From Phycisphaeraceae bacterium (GTDB lineage: Bacteria > Planctomycetota > Phycisphaerae > Phycisphaerales > UBA1924): a stretch of DNA of 63,385 nt. Below the pieces are notes generated by a model. That model was not told the origin of the DNA. It worked only from the letters and a program-made list of their open reading frames with translations, and made no database searches. Positions within the stretch are counted from its first letter, which is position 1, and each line of letters begins with the position of its first letter. Location of the stretch: NCBI GenBank assembly GCA_020639215.1, contig JACKHA010000014.1, positions 1 through 63,385 on the forward strand, read 5' to 3'. Positions 40,745-48,951 of this stretch are shown here, piece after piece. A program made the translations under genes and the position numbers.

Positions 40745-42553
40745 ATGGGCATCGACGCCTGGATCACCCTCATCACCATCCTGCTCATGTTCGCAGGCCT
40801 CATGTCCGGCCGCGTCGGGGCCGACATCGTCGTCGTCGCCGCCATGGCCGCCCTGCTCGTCACGGGTGTGCTCACCCCCGCCGACGCCCTCCGCGGCTTC
40901 GCTAGCCCGCCACTGGCCACAGTCGCCGTCCTCTACGTCGTCGCCGCCGCCCTGAAAGAAACCGGCGCCCTGGCCCTGGCCACCCGCGCCCTGCTCGGCA
41001 CGCCCAAAACCGCCCTGGCCGCACAGGCCCGCCTCGTCCTGCCCGTCGGCGTCCTCTCCGGCGTGGTCAACAACACCCCCATCGTCGCCATGTTCCTGCC
41101 CGTCATCGACGGCCTCTCCCGCCGCACCGGCATCCCCGCCAGCCGCCTTCTCCTCCCGCTCTCCTACGCCGCCATCCTCGGCGGCGTCTGCACCCTCATC
41201 GGCACCAGCACCAACCTCGTCGTCGACGGCATGATCAAGGCCCACAACGCCGCGCGCCCCGACGACATCATCCCCGAGTTCGGGATGTTCACCATCACGC
41301 CCATCGGAGTGCCCGTCGCCATCGCTGGCCTGGCCTACATCCTCCTCCTCGGCCGCCGCCTCCTGCCCGACCGCTCCGCCAACGAGCCCGAAGCCCACGC
41401 CCCCCGCCGATACACCGCCGCCCTCCGCGTCCTGCCCACCTCCCCGGTCGTCGGCAAGACCCTCGAGGCCGCCGGCCTCCGCCACCTCCCCGGCCTGTTC
41501 CTCTCCCGCATCGAGCGCGCCAGCGAGACCATCATCGCCGTCGGACCCGAAGAGGTCCTCCACGCCGGCGATGTGCTCGTCTTCGTCGGCGTCGTCGAGT
41601 CCGTCGCCGACCTCCAGCAGATCAAGGGCCTCGAACCCGCCGGCGACGACCCCCAAGGCGACTCCGACGACAGCACCCGCCGACGCTCCGGCAACCGCCT
41701 CATCGAGGCCGTCATCGGACGAGACTCGCCAATCCTCGGCATGACCGTCCGCGAGGCCGGCATCCGCACCCGATACGGCGCCGTCGTCGTCGGCGTCCAC
41801 CGCCAGGGCCAGCGCAAGAAGGGCAAGATCGGCGACGTCATCCTCCGCCCCGGCGACACCCTGCTCATGGAAGCCGCCCCCGGCTTCGCACGCCGCCACC
41901 GAAACTCCAGCGACTTCACCCTCGTCTCCGAGGTCGAAGGCGCCGCCGCCCCGCGCCACGAAAAGTCCTGGATCGCGCTGGCCATCCTCATCGCCATGGT
42001 CGCGCTGGCCGGCACCGGCGTGCTCGACATGTTCGTCGCCGCCCTCCTCGCCGGCGGCGCCCTCATCGCCACACGCTGCCTCACCGGCCAGACCGCCCGC
42101 AAGAGCCTCGACTGGACCGTGCTGGTTGTCATCGGCGGCGCGCTGGGCATCGGCGGCGCCATGGAGAAAACCGGCCTGGCCGCCTCCATCGCCCACGCCG
42201 TCCTCGGCGCCGTCGATCCGCTCTCCGCGCTCCTGGGCCCCTGGGTCCTGCTCGCCGTCGCCTACCTGCTCACCCTCGCCTTCACCGCCACCATCTCAAA
42301 CAACGCCGCCGCCGCGCTCATGTTCCCCATCCTGCTCGAACTCGCCTCGGCCCGCGGCCTGGACTTCCGACCCTTCGCCGTCTGCCTGGCCGTCGCCGCC
42401 TCCTGCGAGTTCTTCACACCCATCGGCTACCAGACCAACCTCATGGTCATGGGCCCCGGCGGCTACAAGTGGATCGACTACCTCCGCTTCGGCGGCCCGC
42501 TCACCATCCTCTGCGGCATCGTCTGCGTGGGACTGGCGCCGCTGTTGTACTGA
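40745..42553 (+). CDS. SLC13/DASS-type anion symporter with RCK_C (TrkA-C) domains
   Basis: A 602-residue transporter. Two sets of membrane helices flank two cytoplasmic RCK_C/TrkA-C-like domains (about 220-290 and 315-385: RVLPTSPVVGKTLEAAGL, GDVLVFVGVVESVADL, IGDVILRPGDTLLMEA). VVNNTPIVAMFLPVI and ATISNNAAAALMFPI are the paired SNT-like hairpin motifs that bind Na+ and substrate. GTSTNLVVDG and GYQTNLMVMGPGGY are further signatures. Substrate could be sulfate or a dicarboxylate. It is divergent from terC with a 91-bp gap. Confidence 0.93.
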   Translation: MGIDAWITLITILLMFAGLMSGRVGADIVVVAAMAALLVTGVLTPADALRGFASPPLATVAVLYVVAAALKETGALALATRALLGTPKTALAAQARLVLPVGVLSGVVNNTPIVAMFLPVIDGLSRRTGIPASRLLLPLSYAAILGGVCTLIGTSTNLVVDGMIKAHNAARPDDIIPEFGMFTITPIGVPVAIAGLAYILLLGRRLLPDRSANEPEAHAPRRYTAALRVLPTSPVVGKTLEAAGLRHLPGLFLSRIERASETIIAVGPEEVLHAGDVLVFVGVVESVADLQQIKGLEPAGDDPQGDSDDSTRRRSGNRLIEAVIGRDSPILGMTVREAGIRTRYGAVVVGVHRQGQRKKGKIGDVILRPGDTLLMEAAPGFARRHRNSSDFTLVSEVEGAAAPRHEKSWIALAILIAMVALAGTGVLDMFVAALLAGGALIATRCLTGQTARKSLDWTVLVVIGGALGIGGAMEKTGLAASIAHAVLGAVDPLSALLGPWVLLAVAYLLTLAFTATISNNAAAALMFPILLELASARGLDFRPFAVCLAVAASCEFFTPIGYQTNLMVMGPGGYKWIDYLRFGGPLTILCGIVCVGLAPLLY

Positions 42554-42558
42554 GGTGC

Positions 42559-42596
42559 CACAGGTTTCCAACTTGTGTCGGCGGCGCACCCGCCGA
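42559..42596 (+). repeat. tandem hairpins after SLC13 gene
   Basis: CACAGGT-ttcca-ACTTGTG (42559-42577) followed directly by TCGGCGG / CCGCCGA (42578-42596). They start 6 bp after the stop and could terminate transcription. Confidence 0.55.
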
Positions 42597-42660
42597 CGGA
42601 AGAGCCACACGCGCCGCACAACCGCCCGCGCCCCCCAAACCGTGGCGCCCGACGCCCCAC

Positions 42661-42686
42661 GAGCCGCGCGGCGCAAGCCCGCGGTC
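42661..42686 (+). repeat. GAGCCGCGCGGCNC palindromic repeat, copy 2
   Basis: Matches 31881-31905 at all but one position in the first 24 bases, including the AAGCCCGCGG tail. It lies between the convergent SLC13 and OPT genes. Confidence 0.65.
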
Positions 42687-42719
42687 GCACACGCCCCCTC
42701 GGCCAGGCCCCCCGCGCCG

Positions 42720-44771
42720 TCACCCCAGCGGCGCGAGCACAAAGATGCCGAGCAAAATGTTCAGGATGCCCACCAGAGCGGCCCCGGCGATCACCCCCGC
42801 GCAGATCGGCTCGTGCGTCTGGATCCACAGAAGATTCCCGGTCGACTCGGGCTTCTTCTCGAACATCTTGTGCGTGATCCAGAAGAACGCCGCGCCGACG
42901 AACATGGCCAGCGTGGACTCGGGCGGGATGACCACACCCAGCCCGATGGCCAGCGGGCTCAGCGGGAACTTGTTCTTCGTCCGGACGCGGATCACCTCGA
43001 ACAGCACGCCCACCACCGCCGCGACGATCATCGACACGACGATCGACGTGGACAGCAGGGATTGGGCGGTCGACCCGCCGAACAGTTCCTGCATGAGGTC
43101 CGACACGCCGCGCCACTGCAGGGCCGAGGGGAATCCGAACTCGTCGGTGATCATGGCGTCCTGGATCGACTCGCCCTCCTGACGCTTGGAGAGGAACAGC
43201 AGATAGAACAGCGGGGTCGAGGCCAGGGCCCCGGCCACGATGCCGATGCAGTGCCCGATGGCCTGCTGGCGCGGCTTGGCGCCGAGCATGTAGCCCGGCT
43301 TGATGTCCATGAGCAGATTCGAGGCGTTGGACGCGACCTCCGTGCACATGACCGCGGTCATCAGGTTCGTGGGCGGGTGGTTCGGGTGGGCCGCGCCGAA
43401 GATGAACTGCGGGATCTTCGACAGCGAGCCCGTGGGCGTGATGCTGGTCAATGCCGTGCTGCTTACGGCGATGACCGTGAGCAGCACGATCAGCGGGATC
43501 GCCAGCGCCCCGTAAATGACCGGCACCCCGAACCACAGGTTCGCCAGCACGACGCCGATCGCGCCGATCGCCGGCACGCCGACCCACGAGATCCACAGCG
43601 GCAGCTCGATGTGCCCCAGGACGTCGGTCCTGGCCTCCGGACCCGCCTTCTGCCTGCCCTTGCCGGTGATGACCCGGAACGCCTCGACGAAGATCTTGGG
43701 CTTGGCGAACAGCGAGACCATCGACGCCGAGACCATGATCGCGATGCCCCACCACAGGGCCCAGTTGTTCACCACCGACGCACGGCTAAAGACCGCGTCG
43801 CCGGCGGCGTATGAGCCGGCCAGCGGGCGGACCTCCTGCTCGCTGATCATCCAAGGGACGAGGATGAAGAAGTTGATGATCATGCCGATCATCATCGAGA
43901 TCGCGCCGCGGATGCCCAGCAGCCCGCCCGCCCCCATCATCGCCAGATCAAGGGCCGGGGTGAGGCCCAATTGGCGGAAGGGCACGCCGGCGAGCTTGGG
44001 CTCGTTCTCGCCCAGCCAGTTGTAGAACGGGATCAGATTGTGGGGCAGGTGCCAGGTGCTCGTGAGCTCGTCCTTGTTCTGGGTCAGGAAACTCGTCCAC
44101 GAGCCGCCCTTGCCCGGCCACATCGTCAGGGCCCGGAGCAGGCGCATGCACGCGTCGCCCGAGATGTAGGCGATGAACGCGGTCGCGCCGGCGGCGATCG
44201 CCAGGGTCTTGGCCTTGAACATCCCGACCTTGGCGGCCGATGTGTAGAGCGTGTCGAGCACCACCCCGCACGCCCGCCCCTCGGGGAACGGCTGGTGCTC
44301 CTCGTTGATGAACCGACGCTTCATCGGGAACGCGACCAGCACGCCCATCAGCGACAGCACCACGTTGAACGCCATCATCTGCCACCACGGCATAATGCTG
44401 TTGCTGACCCACATGTACGCCGCCATGCCCGAGATGAGCGGGCCGGTCATGTACCCCGCGGCCGTGGCGATCGACTGCGAGCAGTTGTTCTCCAGGATCG
44501 TCATGTCCTTGGCGCCCAGACGCCCAAGGACGCGGAAGAACGCGAACGCCAGGATCACCGACGTCAGCCCCACCCCGAGCGTCCACCCCGACTTGGCCCC
44601 GACGTAGAGGTTCGTGGCCGAGAGGATGCCGCCCAGGAAGAACCCGGTCAGGCCCGACCGGAGCGTGAGCTGGGGCATGTCGCCGCGCCACACGTTCTCG
44701 AGCCACCACGTGTCCTTCTGCTCGCGCGACCAGGTGCGGACTTGCTCGTCGGTCAGGTGTGGGATAGCCAT
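42720..44771 (-). CDS. OPT-family oligopeptide transporter
   Basis: A 683-residue multipass protein with 14-16 predicted membrane helices. LTLRSGLTGFFLGGILSATN at the start, LENNCSQSIATAAGYM, PFPEGRACGVVLDTLYTSA and ASNLLMDIKPGYMLGAKPRQQ are typical of the prokaryotic OPT (EspB/YgiE-like) group, which takes up peptides or metal chelates with protons. I started at the ATG at 44771; TACACT lies 10 nt upstream, so the transcript leader would be very short. Divergent from the DinB-like gene by about 100 bp. Confidence 0.92.
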   Translation of the reverse strand: MAIPHLTDEQVRTWSREQKDTWWLENVWRGDMPQLTLRSGLTGFFLGGILSATNLYVGAKSGWTLGVGLTSVILAFAFFRVLGRLGAKDMTILENNCSQSIATAAGYMTGPLISGMAAYMWVSNSIMPWWQMMAFNVVLSLMGVLVAFPMKRRFINEEHQPFPEGRACGVVLDTLYTSAAKVGMFKAKTLAIAAGATAFIAYISGDACMRLLRALTMWPGKGGSWTSFLTQNKDELTSTWHLPHNLIPFYNWLGENEPKLAGVPFRQLGLTPALDLAMMGAGGLLGIRGAISMMIGMIINFFILVPWMISEQEVRPLAGSYAAGDAVFSRASVVNNWALWWGIAIMVSASMVSLFAKPKIFVEAFRVITGKGRQKAGPEARTDVLGHIELPLWISWVGVPAIGAIGVVLANLWFGVPVIYGALAIPLIVLLTVIAVSSTALTSITPTGSLSKIPQFIFGAAHPNHPPTNLMTAVMCTEVASNASNLLMDIKPGYMLGAKPRQQAIGHCIGIVAGALASTPLFYLLFLSKRQEGESIQDAMITDEFGFPSALQWRGVSDLMQELFGGSTAQSLLSTSIVVSMIVAAVVGVLFEVIRVRTKNKFPLSPLAIGLGVVIPPESTLAMFVGAAFFWITHKMFEKKPESTGNLLWIQTHEPICAGVIAGAALVGILNILLGIFVLAPLG

Positions 44772-44874
44772 GCGGGGGGCCAGTGTACAGACCCGACGGA
44801 GCCGGACCAAGGGCGGGTATTGTGAGGGCAGGGAAGGGCCAAGGGACCCGCGGGGATGGGGGCGGAGGTGCTCG

Positions 44875-45408
44875 ATGGAGTTCGATCTGGAACGGGCCGC
44901 CGAGGTGCTCGAGTCGACCCCGCGGGTCCTCCGGGCCATGCTCGAAGGCATGTCGGAGCGATGGACGATGGCCGACTACGGCCCGGGCACCTTCAGCCCG
45001 TTCGACGTGCTGGGCCACCTGATCGAGGGCGAGCGGACCGACTGGCTCCCGCGGGCCAGGCGGATCCTGGAGGAGGGCGAGTCGCGCCCATTCGACCCCT
45101 TCGACCCAACCGCCCGGGGCAGCGAGGGCGACGGACGCACCGTGACGGAGCGCCTCGACCTGTTCGAGTCGCTCCGGGCCGGAAATGTCGCGGCGGTGCG
45201 CGAACTGGTCGGGGGCGGGGGCGCCGGGCTGCTCGACCGCCGGGGACGCCACCCGGCCCTGGGCGTCGTCACGCTCCGCCAGTTGCTGGCCACGTGGGTC
45301 GTGCACGACCTGCACCACCGGGCCCAGGTGTGCAAGGCGATGGCATGGCAGTACAAGGACGAGGTCGGGCCGTGGCGGGCGTATCTGAACACCTTGCCGC
45401 GGGAGTGA
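44875..45408 (+). CDS. DinB-like (DfsB) metal-binding four-helix protein
   Basis: A 177-residue protein of the DinB/YfiT superfamily. FDVLGHLIEGERTDWLPRAR near residue 45 carries the first His, and TWVVHDLHHRAQVCKAM near 145 carries the two others of the typical three-His metal site. Members include thiol-dependent S-transferases (for bacillithiol or mycothiol) and many orphans; a BshC-like gene elsewhere in the window makes a bacillithiol link conceivable. GGAGGTG upstream fixes the ATG. First of three closely spaced plus-strand genes. Confidence 0.8.
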   Translation: MEFDLERAAEVLESTPRVLRAMLEGMSERWTMADYGPGTFSPFDVLGHLIEGERTDWLPRARRILEEGESRPFDPFDPTARGSEGDGRTVTERLDLFESLRAGNVAAVRELVGGGGAGLLDRRGRHPALGVVTLRQLLATWVVHDLHHRAQVCKAMAWQYKDEVGPWRAYLNTLPRE

Positions 45409-45450
45409 CGCAGGGACGGGGAGACGAAGTGGCAGCGTGAGAGGTGCGCG

Positions 45451-45960
45451 ATGAGTGATAGCAGCCGGGTCGTGATCGAGAGGGCTGGGGTCGGGGATGT
45501 GCCAACGGTGACGCCGTTGTTTGGAGCGTACCGGGGGTTCTATGAGGCCGCGGCGGATGCGGGGGCGGAGGCGGCGTATCTGCGGGAGCGGATCGAGCGG
45601 GGCGAGGCGGTGGTGTTGGTGGCGTGGCAGGCCGCGGGCGGGGCCGACCCGGGTGACAGAGGGCCTGGCCCGGCGAGCCGGGCCCGCGAGGCGATCGGCT
45701 TCACGCTGATGTATCCCACCTTCACCTCCGTCGCCATGCGGGCCGCGTGGATCCTGAACGACCTCTACGTCGCGCCGGGAGGGCGCCAACGCGGCGTGGG
45801 GCGTGCGCTGCTGGAGGCCGCGGCCGAGGCGGCGCGCGAGGCTGGGGCCATGCGCCTGGAACTGCGGACCGCCCACGACAACGTCGCGGCCCAGCGCCTC
45901 TACGAGGCGATGGGGTGGAAGATGGACGAGCGGTTCCGGAGATACACGCTGGGGCTGTGA
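45451..45960 (+). CDS. GNAT-family N-acetyltransferase
   Basis: A 169-residue acetyltransferase of normal length. ILNDLYVAPGGRQRGVGRAL near residue 100 is the acetyl-CoA pyrophosphate loop (RxxGxG/A variant), followed by GAMRLELRTAHDNVAAQRLYEAMGW near 130-155, the usual helix with the Tyr general-acid position. The acceptor is unknown. GAGAGGTG precedes the ATG, 42 bp after the DinB-like gene. Confidence 0.9.
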   Translation: MSDSSRVVIERAGVGDVPTVTPLFGAYRGFYEAAADAGAEAAYLRERIERGEAVVLVAWQAAGGADPGDRGPGPASRAREAIGFTLMYPTFTSVAMRAAWILNDLYVAPGGRQRGVGRALLEAAAEAAREAGAMRLELRTAHDNVAAQRLYEAMGWKMDERFRRYTLGL

Positions 45961-46004
45961 GCGATCCGCCACGTGGCGGCCGCCGCCCCCGATGGAGGTG
46001 CGCG

Positions 46005-46229
46005 ATGCAGAGCCAGCCCGATCCGATGGCCTGCCCCCGCTGCGCGACCGGGCTGCACTACGTGGGCACCAAGCGGTTCCACGAGGGCACGCGCGGCTGG
46101 GCCTTCTTCCTGGGCGACCTGGGCGAACTGTTCGTCAACCGCGAGCACTTCGACGTGTACGTGTGCCCGCGTTGCGGGCGAGTGGAGTTGTTCGTGGATG
46201 GGATCGGGGAGGAGTTCAGGCCGCGGTGA
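46005..46229 (+). CDS. small zinc-ribbon protein
   Basis: A 74-residue protein. Two CPRC knuckles (ACPRCATGL near residue 10 and VCPRCGRVELF near 53) form a complete four-Cys zinc ribbon of the kind found in small planctomycete and actinobacterial proteins. The middle, GTKRFHEGTRGWAFFLGDLGE, is aromatic. GGAGGTG, 8 nt before the ATG, is the same site as used by the DinB-like gene. It is 44 bp after the acetyltransferase and probably in one operon with it. Function unknown. Confidence 0.75.
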   Translation: MQSQPDPMACPRCATGLHYVGTKRFHEGTRGWAFFLGDLGELFVNREHFDVYVCPRCGRVELFVDGIGEEFRPR

Positions 46230-46243
46230 GGGGGCGGGGTGTG

Positions 46244-46335
46244 GCATGCTTGCTGCTTTGAGCAAGCATGCTCTCGACTCCCACACGCATCCGGCAACTC
46301 GACACGCCTGCTCAGAGCAGCAAGCACGCCACGCG
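46244..46335. repeat. GCATGCTTGCT hairpin repeats, third site
   Basis: GCATGCTTGCT-gctttg-AGCAAGCATGC at 46244-46271, the same 11-bp stem as in the composite repeats but with a different loop. A decayed copy with CTGCTCAGAGCAG and CACGCCACGCG lies near 46309-46335. Between convergent genes. Confidence 0.75.
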
Positions 46336-46352
46336 TTGGGCGCGGTCTTAGG

Positions 46353-47384
46353 TCAGGCCCTGAACACTCCCCGGCAGAACTCCATCTCCTGCTCGGTCAT
46401 CAACTCCGCATCCGCCCGCGCGATGTTGCACCGGGCCTGGCGCTCGTTTCGGAAGCCGGGGATGACCGAGGCGACGTTGGGGTGGCTGGCGACGAAGCGG
46501 ATCGCGGCCGAGGCCAGGTCCTCGACGCTGTCGCCGAATCGCTGCCTGATCCTGGCCATCTTGGGCTTGAGGGCCCGCAGGCGGTCGCTCGTGAAGGCCT
46601 CGTTGACGCCGCGGACATCGCCCTCGTCGAACGCCGGCGGCTTGTCGGGGTCGAACTTGTCGAGCAGCAGGCCCTGGCCCAGCGGGCCGAAGGCCACGAA
46701 GCGGATGTCCTGCTCGCTCATGATCGGCTGGAGGCGCGAGTCGGGGCGGATGCACGCGTCGACCAGCATGTTCGCGCGGCTCTGGAGCACGCGCGGGCGC
46801 GTGAGCGGGATCGTCCGCTCGAACTCCTCGACGCTGTAGGCCGACTGGCCCACCACGCGGACCTTGCCTTCGTTGACCAGTTCCTGCATGGTGGCCGCGG
46901 CGTCGGCGATGTTGCCCGGCATGTCCGGGCCGACCGCGGCCCTTGTGTTCAAAGGATGGGGCCAGTCGGCGAAGTAGGGGTTGTGGAAGTAGTAGATGTC
47001 GATGGCCTCGACACCCAGGTTTTCCAGCGACTGCTCGCACTGGTTCCTGATATGCCGCGGCGTGTAGGCGTGCGGGGCGCAGCCGGCGAACCAGCCGACC
47101 TTGGTCGCGATCACGAGGCGGTCGGCGGGCACGCCGAGGCGCTTGAGGCAGTCGCGAAGGAGCCGCTCGGCCCGCCCGTTGCCGTAGATGTCGGCGTTGT
47201 CGAAGTGGTTGACGCCGGCGTCGAGCCCGGCCTTGAGGCCGGCGGCGACGTCGTCGATGGAGACATCGCCCCAGCCGATGGGCTTTCCGTTGAAGAGGTT
47301 CCAGTTGGGCCCGCCCATGGTCCAGCAGCCGAAGCCGATCTCGGAGAGGGAGAGGTCGGTGCGGGGGATCTGGTTGTAACGCAT
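46353..47384 (-). CDS. aldo/keto reductase family protein
   Basis: A 343-residue NADPH-dependent oxidoreductase of the YghZ/YdhF-like (AKR) group. Catalytic tetrad positions are visible: NHFDNADIYGNG (Asp, Tyr) near 60, KVGWF with Lys near 95, and YYFHNPY with His near 135. The C-terminal cofactor segment includes ASAAIRFVASHPNVASVIPGF. The substrate cannot be inferred. TACCCT lies 5 nt before the ATG and suggests a leaderless transcript. Confidence 0.92.
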   Translation of the reverse strand: MRYNQIPRTDLSLSEIGFGCWTMGGPNWNLFNGKPIGWGDVSIDDVAAGLKAGLDAGVNHFDNADIYGNGRAERLLRDCLKRLGVPADRLVIATKVGWFAGCAPHAYTPRHIRNQCEQSLENLGVEAIDIYYFHNPYFADWPHPLNTRAAVGPDMPGNIADAAATMQELVNEGKVRVVGQSAYSVEEFERTIPLTRPRVLQSRANMLVDACIRPDSRLQPIMSEQDIRFVAFGPLGQGLLLDKFDPDKPPAFDEGDVRGVNEAFTSDRLRALKPKMARIRQRFGDSVEDLASAAIRFVASHPNVASVIPGFRNERQARCNIARADAELMTEQEMEFCRGVFRA

Positions 47385-47389
47385 GGGGG

Positions 47390-47395
47390 AGGGTA
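47390..47395 (-). promoter_or_regulatory. candidate leaderless -10 (TACCCT) of aldo/keto reductase
   Basis: TACCCTCCCCC then ATG; almost identical to the element before the gene at 48267. Confidence 0.55.
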
Positions 47396-47417
47396 TGGGC
47401 GCACTGGGTTGTTCAAA

Positions 47418-47529
47418 GGAACGCGAAGGCCGCGAAGAACTCAGAACTGGACTTGGCACATTGGACCAACGGCCCAATCCGATCCATGTCTGCCCTCCGA
47501 CATCGCGCTCTTCGCGGCCTTCGCGTTCC
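47418..47529. repeat. 21-bp perfect inverted repeat between two minus-strand genes
   Basis: Arms 47418-47438 and 47509-47529 pair perfectly (GGAACGCGAAGGCCGCGAAGA), and an outer GTTGTTC pair extends the match. Loop about 70 nt. A related GGAACGCGGAGGGCGCGAAGG occurs at 51138-51158. Confidence 0.75.
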
Positions 47530-47553
47530 CATCGAACAACGCGCGACGCTCTC

Positions 47554-48267
47554 TCAGAACGCCCGCTTCGTCGGGTTCACCACCAGGTTGTCCCGCCCGA
47601 GGATCAGGAGGTCCGCGATCTCGATCGCCTCGACCATCGATTCCTTGGCCTGGTCGAGGTCCGTGGCTCGCGGCAGGATCTTGCCCTCTTCCAGGTGCTC
47701 GGGGGTCGGGATGGCGTCGCCGCAGATGAGGGTGGTGTGCCGGCTGCCGGCGATGAGCACGCCGGTGAGGCCGGGGGTGACGCCCGGCAGCGGGAAGAGG
47801 CTCACGCCGGGGGCCGGGGCGTCGGGGGCTGGTTGGCAACGCTGGAGGATGGCCACGTCGCGGAGCAAGGCGTCGCGCGCATCGGGGTCGAGCGCATCGT
47901 CGGCGTCGGGGTCGGATTCCGAGGCCCGCAGCAGCGCGGCCATGGGCACGCCCACGCCCTCGCGCTCCGGGGCCGCGATCAGCCAGCGGGCCGACTCGAA
48001 CGCGGGCAGGGCACGCCGGCAGTCGGGGTGGAACGAGGTCAGGAACACGTCGGTGATCTGGCTCGGGCGCAGGCCGGTGCGCTCGCCCAGGCGCGGCACG
48101 AGCGCCTCGGCGGGCAGGCCGGGGTCGATGAGGATCACGCGGTCGGCGCTGCGGACGAGGGTGGTGGTGGCGTGCCCGGTGCGGGTGTTGGGGGCCTCGT
48201 GGCGGAGCGGGTGGGCCGCGAGCGTGCCGATGGAGATGACGCGGGCGTCGGGTTCGCGCGGGGGCAT
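47554..48267 (-). CDS. metallo-beta-lactamase-fold-like protein with degenerate metal motif
   Basis: A 237-residue protein with the MBL chain order: RTGHATTTLVRSADRVILID, then VFLTSFHPDCRRAL where HxHxDH would be, then GVSLFPLPGVTPGLTGVLIA and LICGDAIPTPEH. The first His and final DH are missing, though FHPD and the later GD remain. It may bind one metal or none. Similar MBL-like proteins occur in planctomycete genomes. TACCCT lies 6 nt before the ATG. Confidence 0.7.
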   Translation of the reverse strand: MPPREPDARVISIGTLAAHPLRHEAPNTRTGHATTTLVRSADRVILIDPGLPAEALVPRLGERTGLRPSQITDVFLTSFHPDCRRALPAFESARWLIAAPEREGVGVPMAALLRASESDPDADDALDPDARDALLRDVAILQRCQPAPDAPAPGVSLFPLPGVTPGLTGVLIAGSRHTTLICGDAIPTPEHLEEGKILPRATDLDQAKESMVEAIEIADLLILGRDNLVVNPTKRAF

Positions 48268-48273
48268 TGGGGG

Positions 48274-48279
48274 AGGGTA
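48274..48279 (-). promoter_or_regulatory. candidate leaderless -10 (TACCCT) of MBL-like gene
   Basis: TACCCT, six bases, then the ATG at 48267. Confidence 0.55.
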
Positions 48280-48308
48280 GTGGGTGGAGGGGAGCTGAGA
48301 ATAGAAAA

Positions 48309-48350
48309 GGGAGAGAAGAGAGAAGAGAGAAGAGAGAAGTGACGGAGTGG
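48309..48350. repeat. GAGAAGA tandem with 8-nt-unit end
   Basis: Purine tandem GAGAAGA repeated about four times, followed by GAAGTGACGGAGTGG. On the minus strand this reads CTCCGTCACTTCTCTC, matching the boundary of the cassette end at 37555-37571 and the relic at 3375-3395. Confidence 0.55.
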
Positions 48351-48363
48351 GTGGAAGCCGGGC

Positions 48364-48789
48364 TCAGTTAGTTGGTTGCACGATCTGCTGGATTCGCTCG
48401 GCGATCGGCATGAACGCGGCCATAAAGGCGTCGAAGGCGTCGTCGCCGGGGCCGGGGCGGGCGGTGTGGGCGAGCATGTCGTCGGGGGCCAGTTCGGTCG
48501 TGATCGGCGGGAGGTCCGGGTGGAGCGCCTCGCACGCGGCGACCATCGCGCGGGCGTCGGCTTCGGACATGTGTTCGCGGATGCGGTCGAGGACCGGCTG
48601 GTCGAGAGGAGCTCGGCCAAGGCGCTGGGCGACCATGGCTCTGACCTGCGGTCCGGGGTCGGGCAGGGTGACGCCGGGATTCTCGCCCGCGGCGGCCTTG
48701 GCGGCGGCGAGCATCATCACGCCCTGCATCAGGACGGGGAAGTTGGTCATGGCGCAGCGGACTTGGGCCCACAATGGGTCTGGGAGCAT
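48364..48789 (-). CDS. small helical protein of unknown function
   Basis: A 141-residue helical protein: an N-terminal segment (PLWAQVRCAMTNFPVLMQGV), a low-complexity Ala/Gly middle, and two amphipathic helices (DQPVLDRIREHMSEADARAM, DAFMAAFMPIAERIQQIV). No signal peptide and no recognised domain. TATGGT sits exactly 6 nt before the ATG at 48789, which decides the start among several in-frame codons. The stop lies 14 nt from the purine-rich repeat at 48309-48350. Confidence 0.6.
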   Translation of the reverse strand: MLPDPLWAQVRCAMTNFPVLMQGVMMLAAAKAAAGENPGVTLPDPGPQVRAMVAQRLGRAPLDQPVLDRIREHMSEADARAMVAACEALHPDLPPITTELAPDDMLAHTARPGPGDDAFDAFMAAFMPIAERIQQIVQPTN

Positions 48790-48795
48790 GTGGGG

Positions 48796-48801
48796 ACCAT
48801 A
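48796..48801 (-). promoter_or_regulatory. candidate leaderless -10 (TATGGT) of the gene at 48789
   Basis: TATGGT followed by CCCCAC and the ATG. Used to choose the start. Confidence 0.4.
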
Positions 48802-48842
48802 CGGGATGGCTGGGGCACGTGGGACAGGGGCTCGGGGCGGAT

Positions 48843-48900
48843 GCCCCCTCCGCCCGCGTCGCGGAGCCTCGTGGGCGCCTCCCCCGCACGCGGGGGAGGA
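48843..48900. repeat. CCTCCCCCGC hairpin repeat, intergenic copy
   Basis: CCTCCCCCGCACGCGGGGGAGG (22 nt here, 48878-48899) is a perfect hairpin. It is preceded by GCCCCCTCCG and GCGGAGCCTCG, the same order as in the copy translated within the glycosyltransferase at 55402-55463. Confidence 0.7.
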
Positions 48901-48920
48901 ACTCCGGTCCAGCGGCCCGG

Positions 48921-48926
48921 TATAGT
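48921..48926 (+). promoter_or_regulatory. candidate -10 (TATAGT) of prolyl oligopeptidase gene
   Basis: TATAGT lies 25 nt before the ATG; the short leader holds a perfect GGAGGT ribosome site. It contrasts with the leaderless genes around it. Confidence 0.5.
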
Positions 48927-48951
48927 GGACTGCCCCAAACGGAGGTCGATC

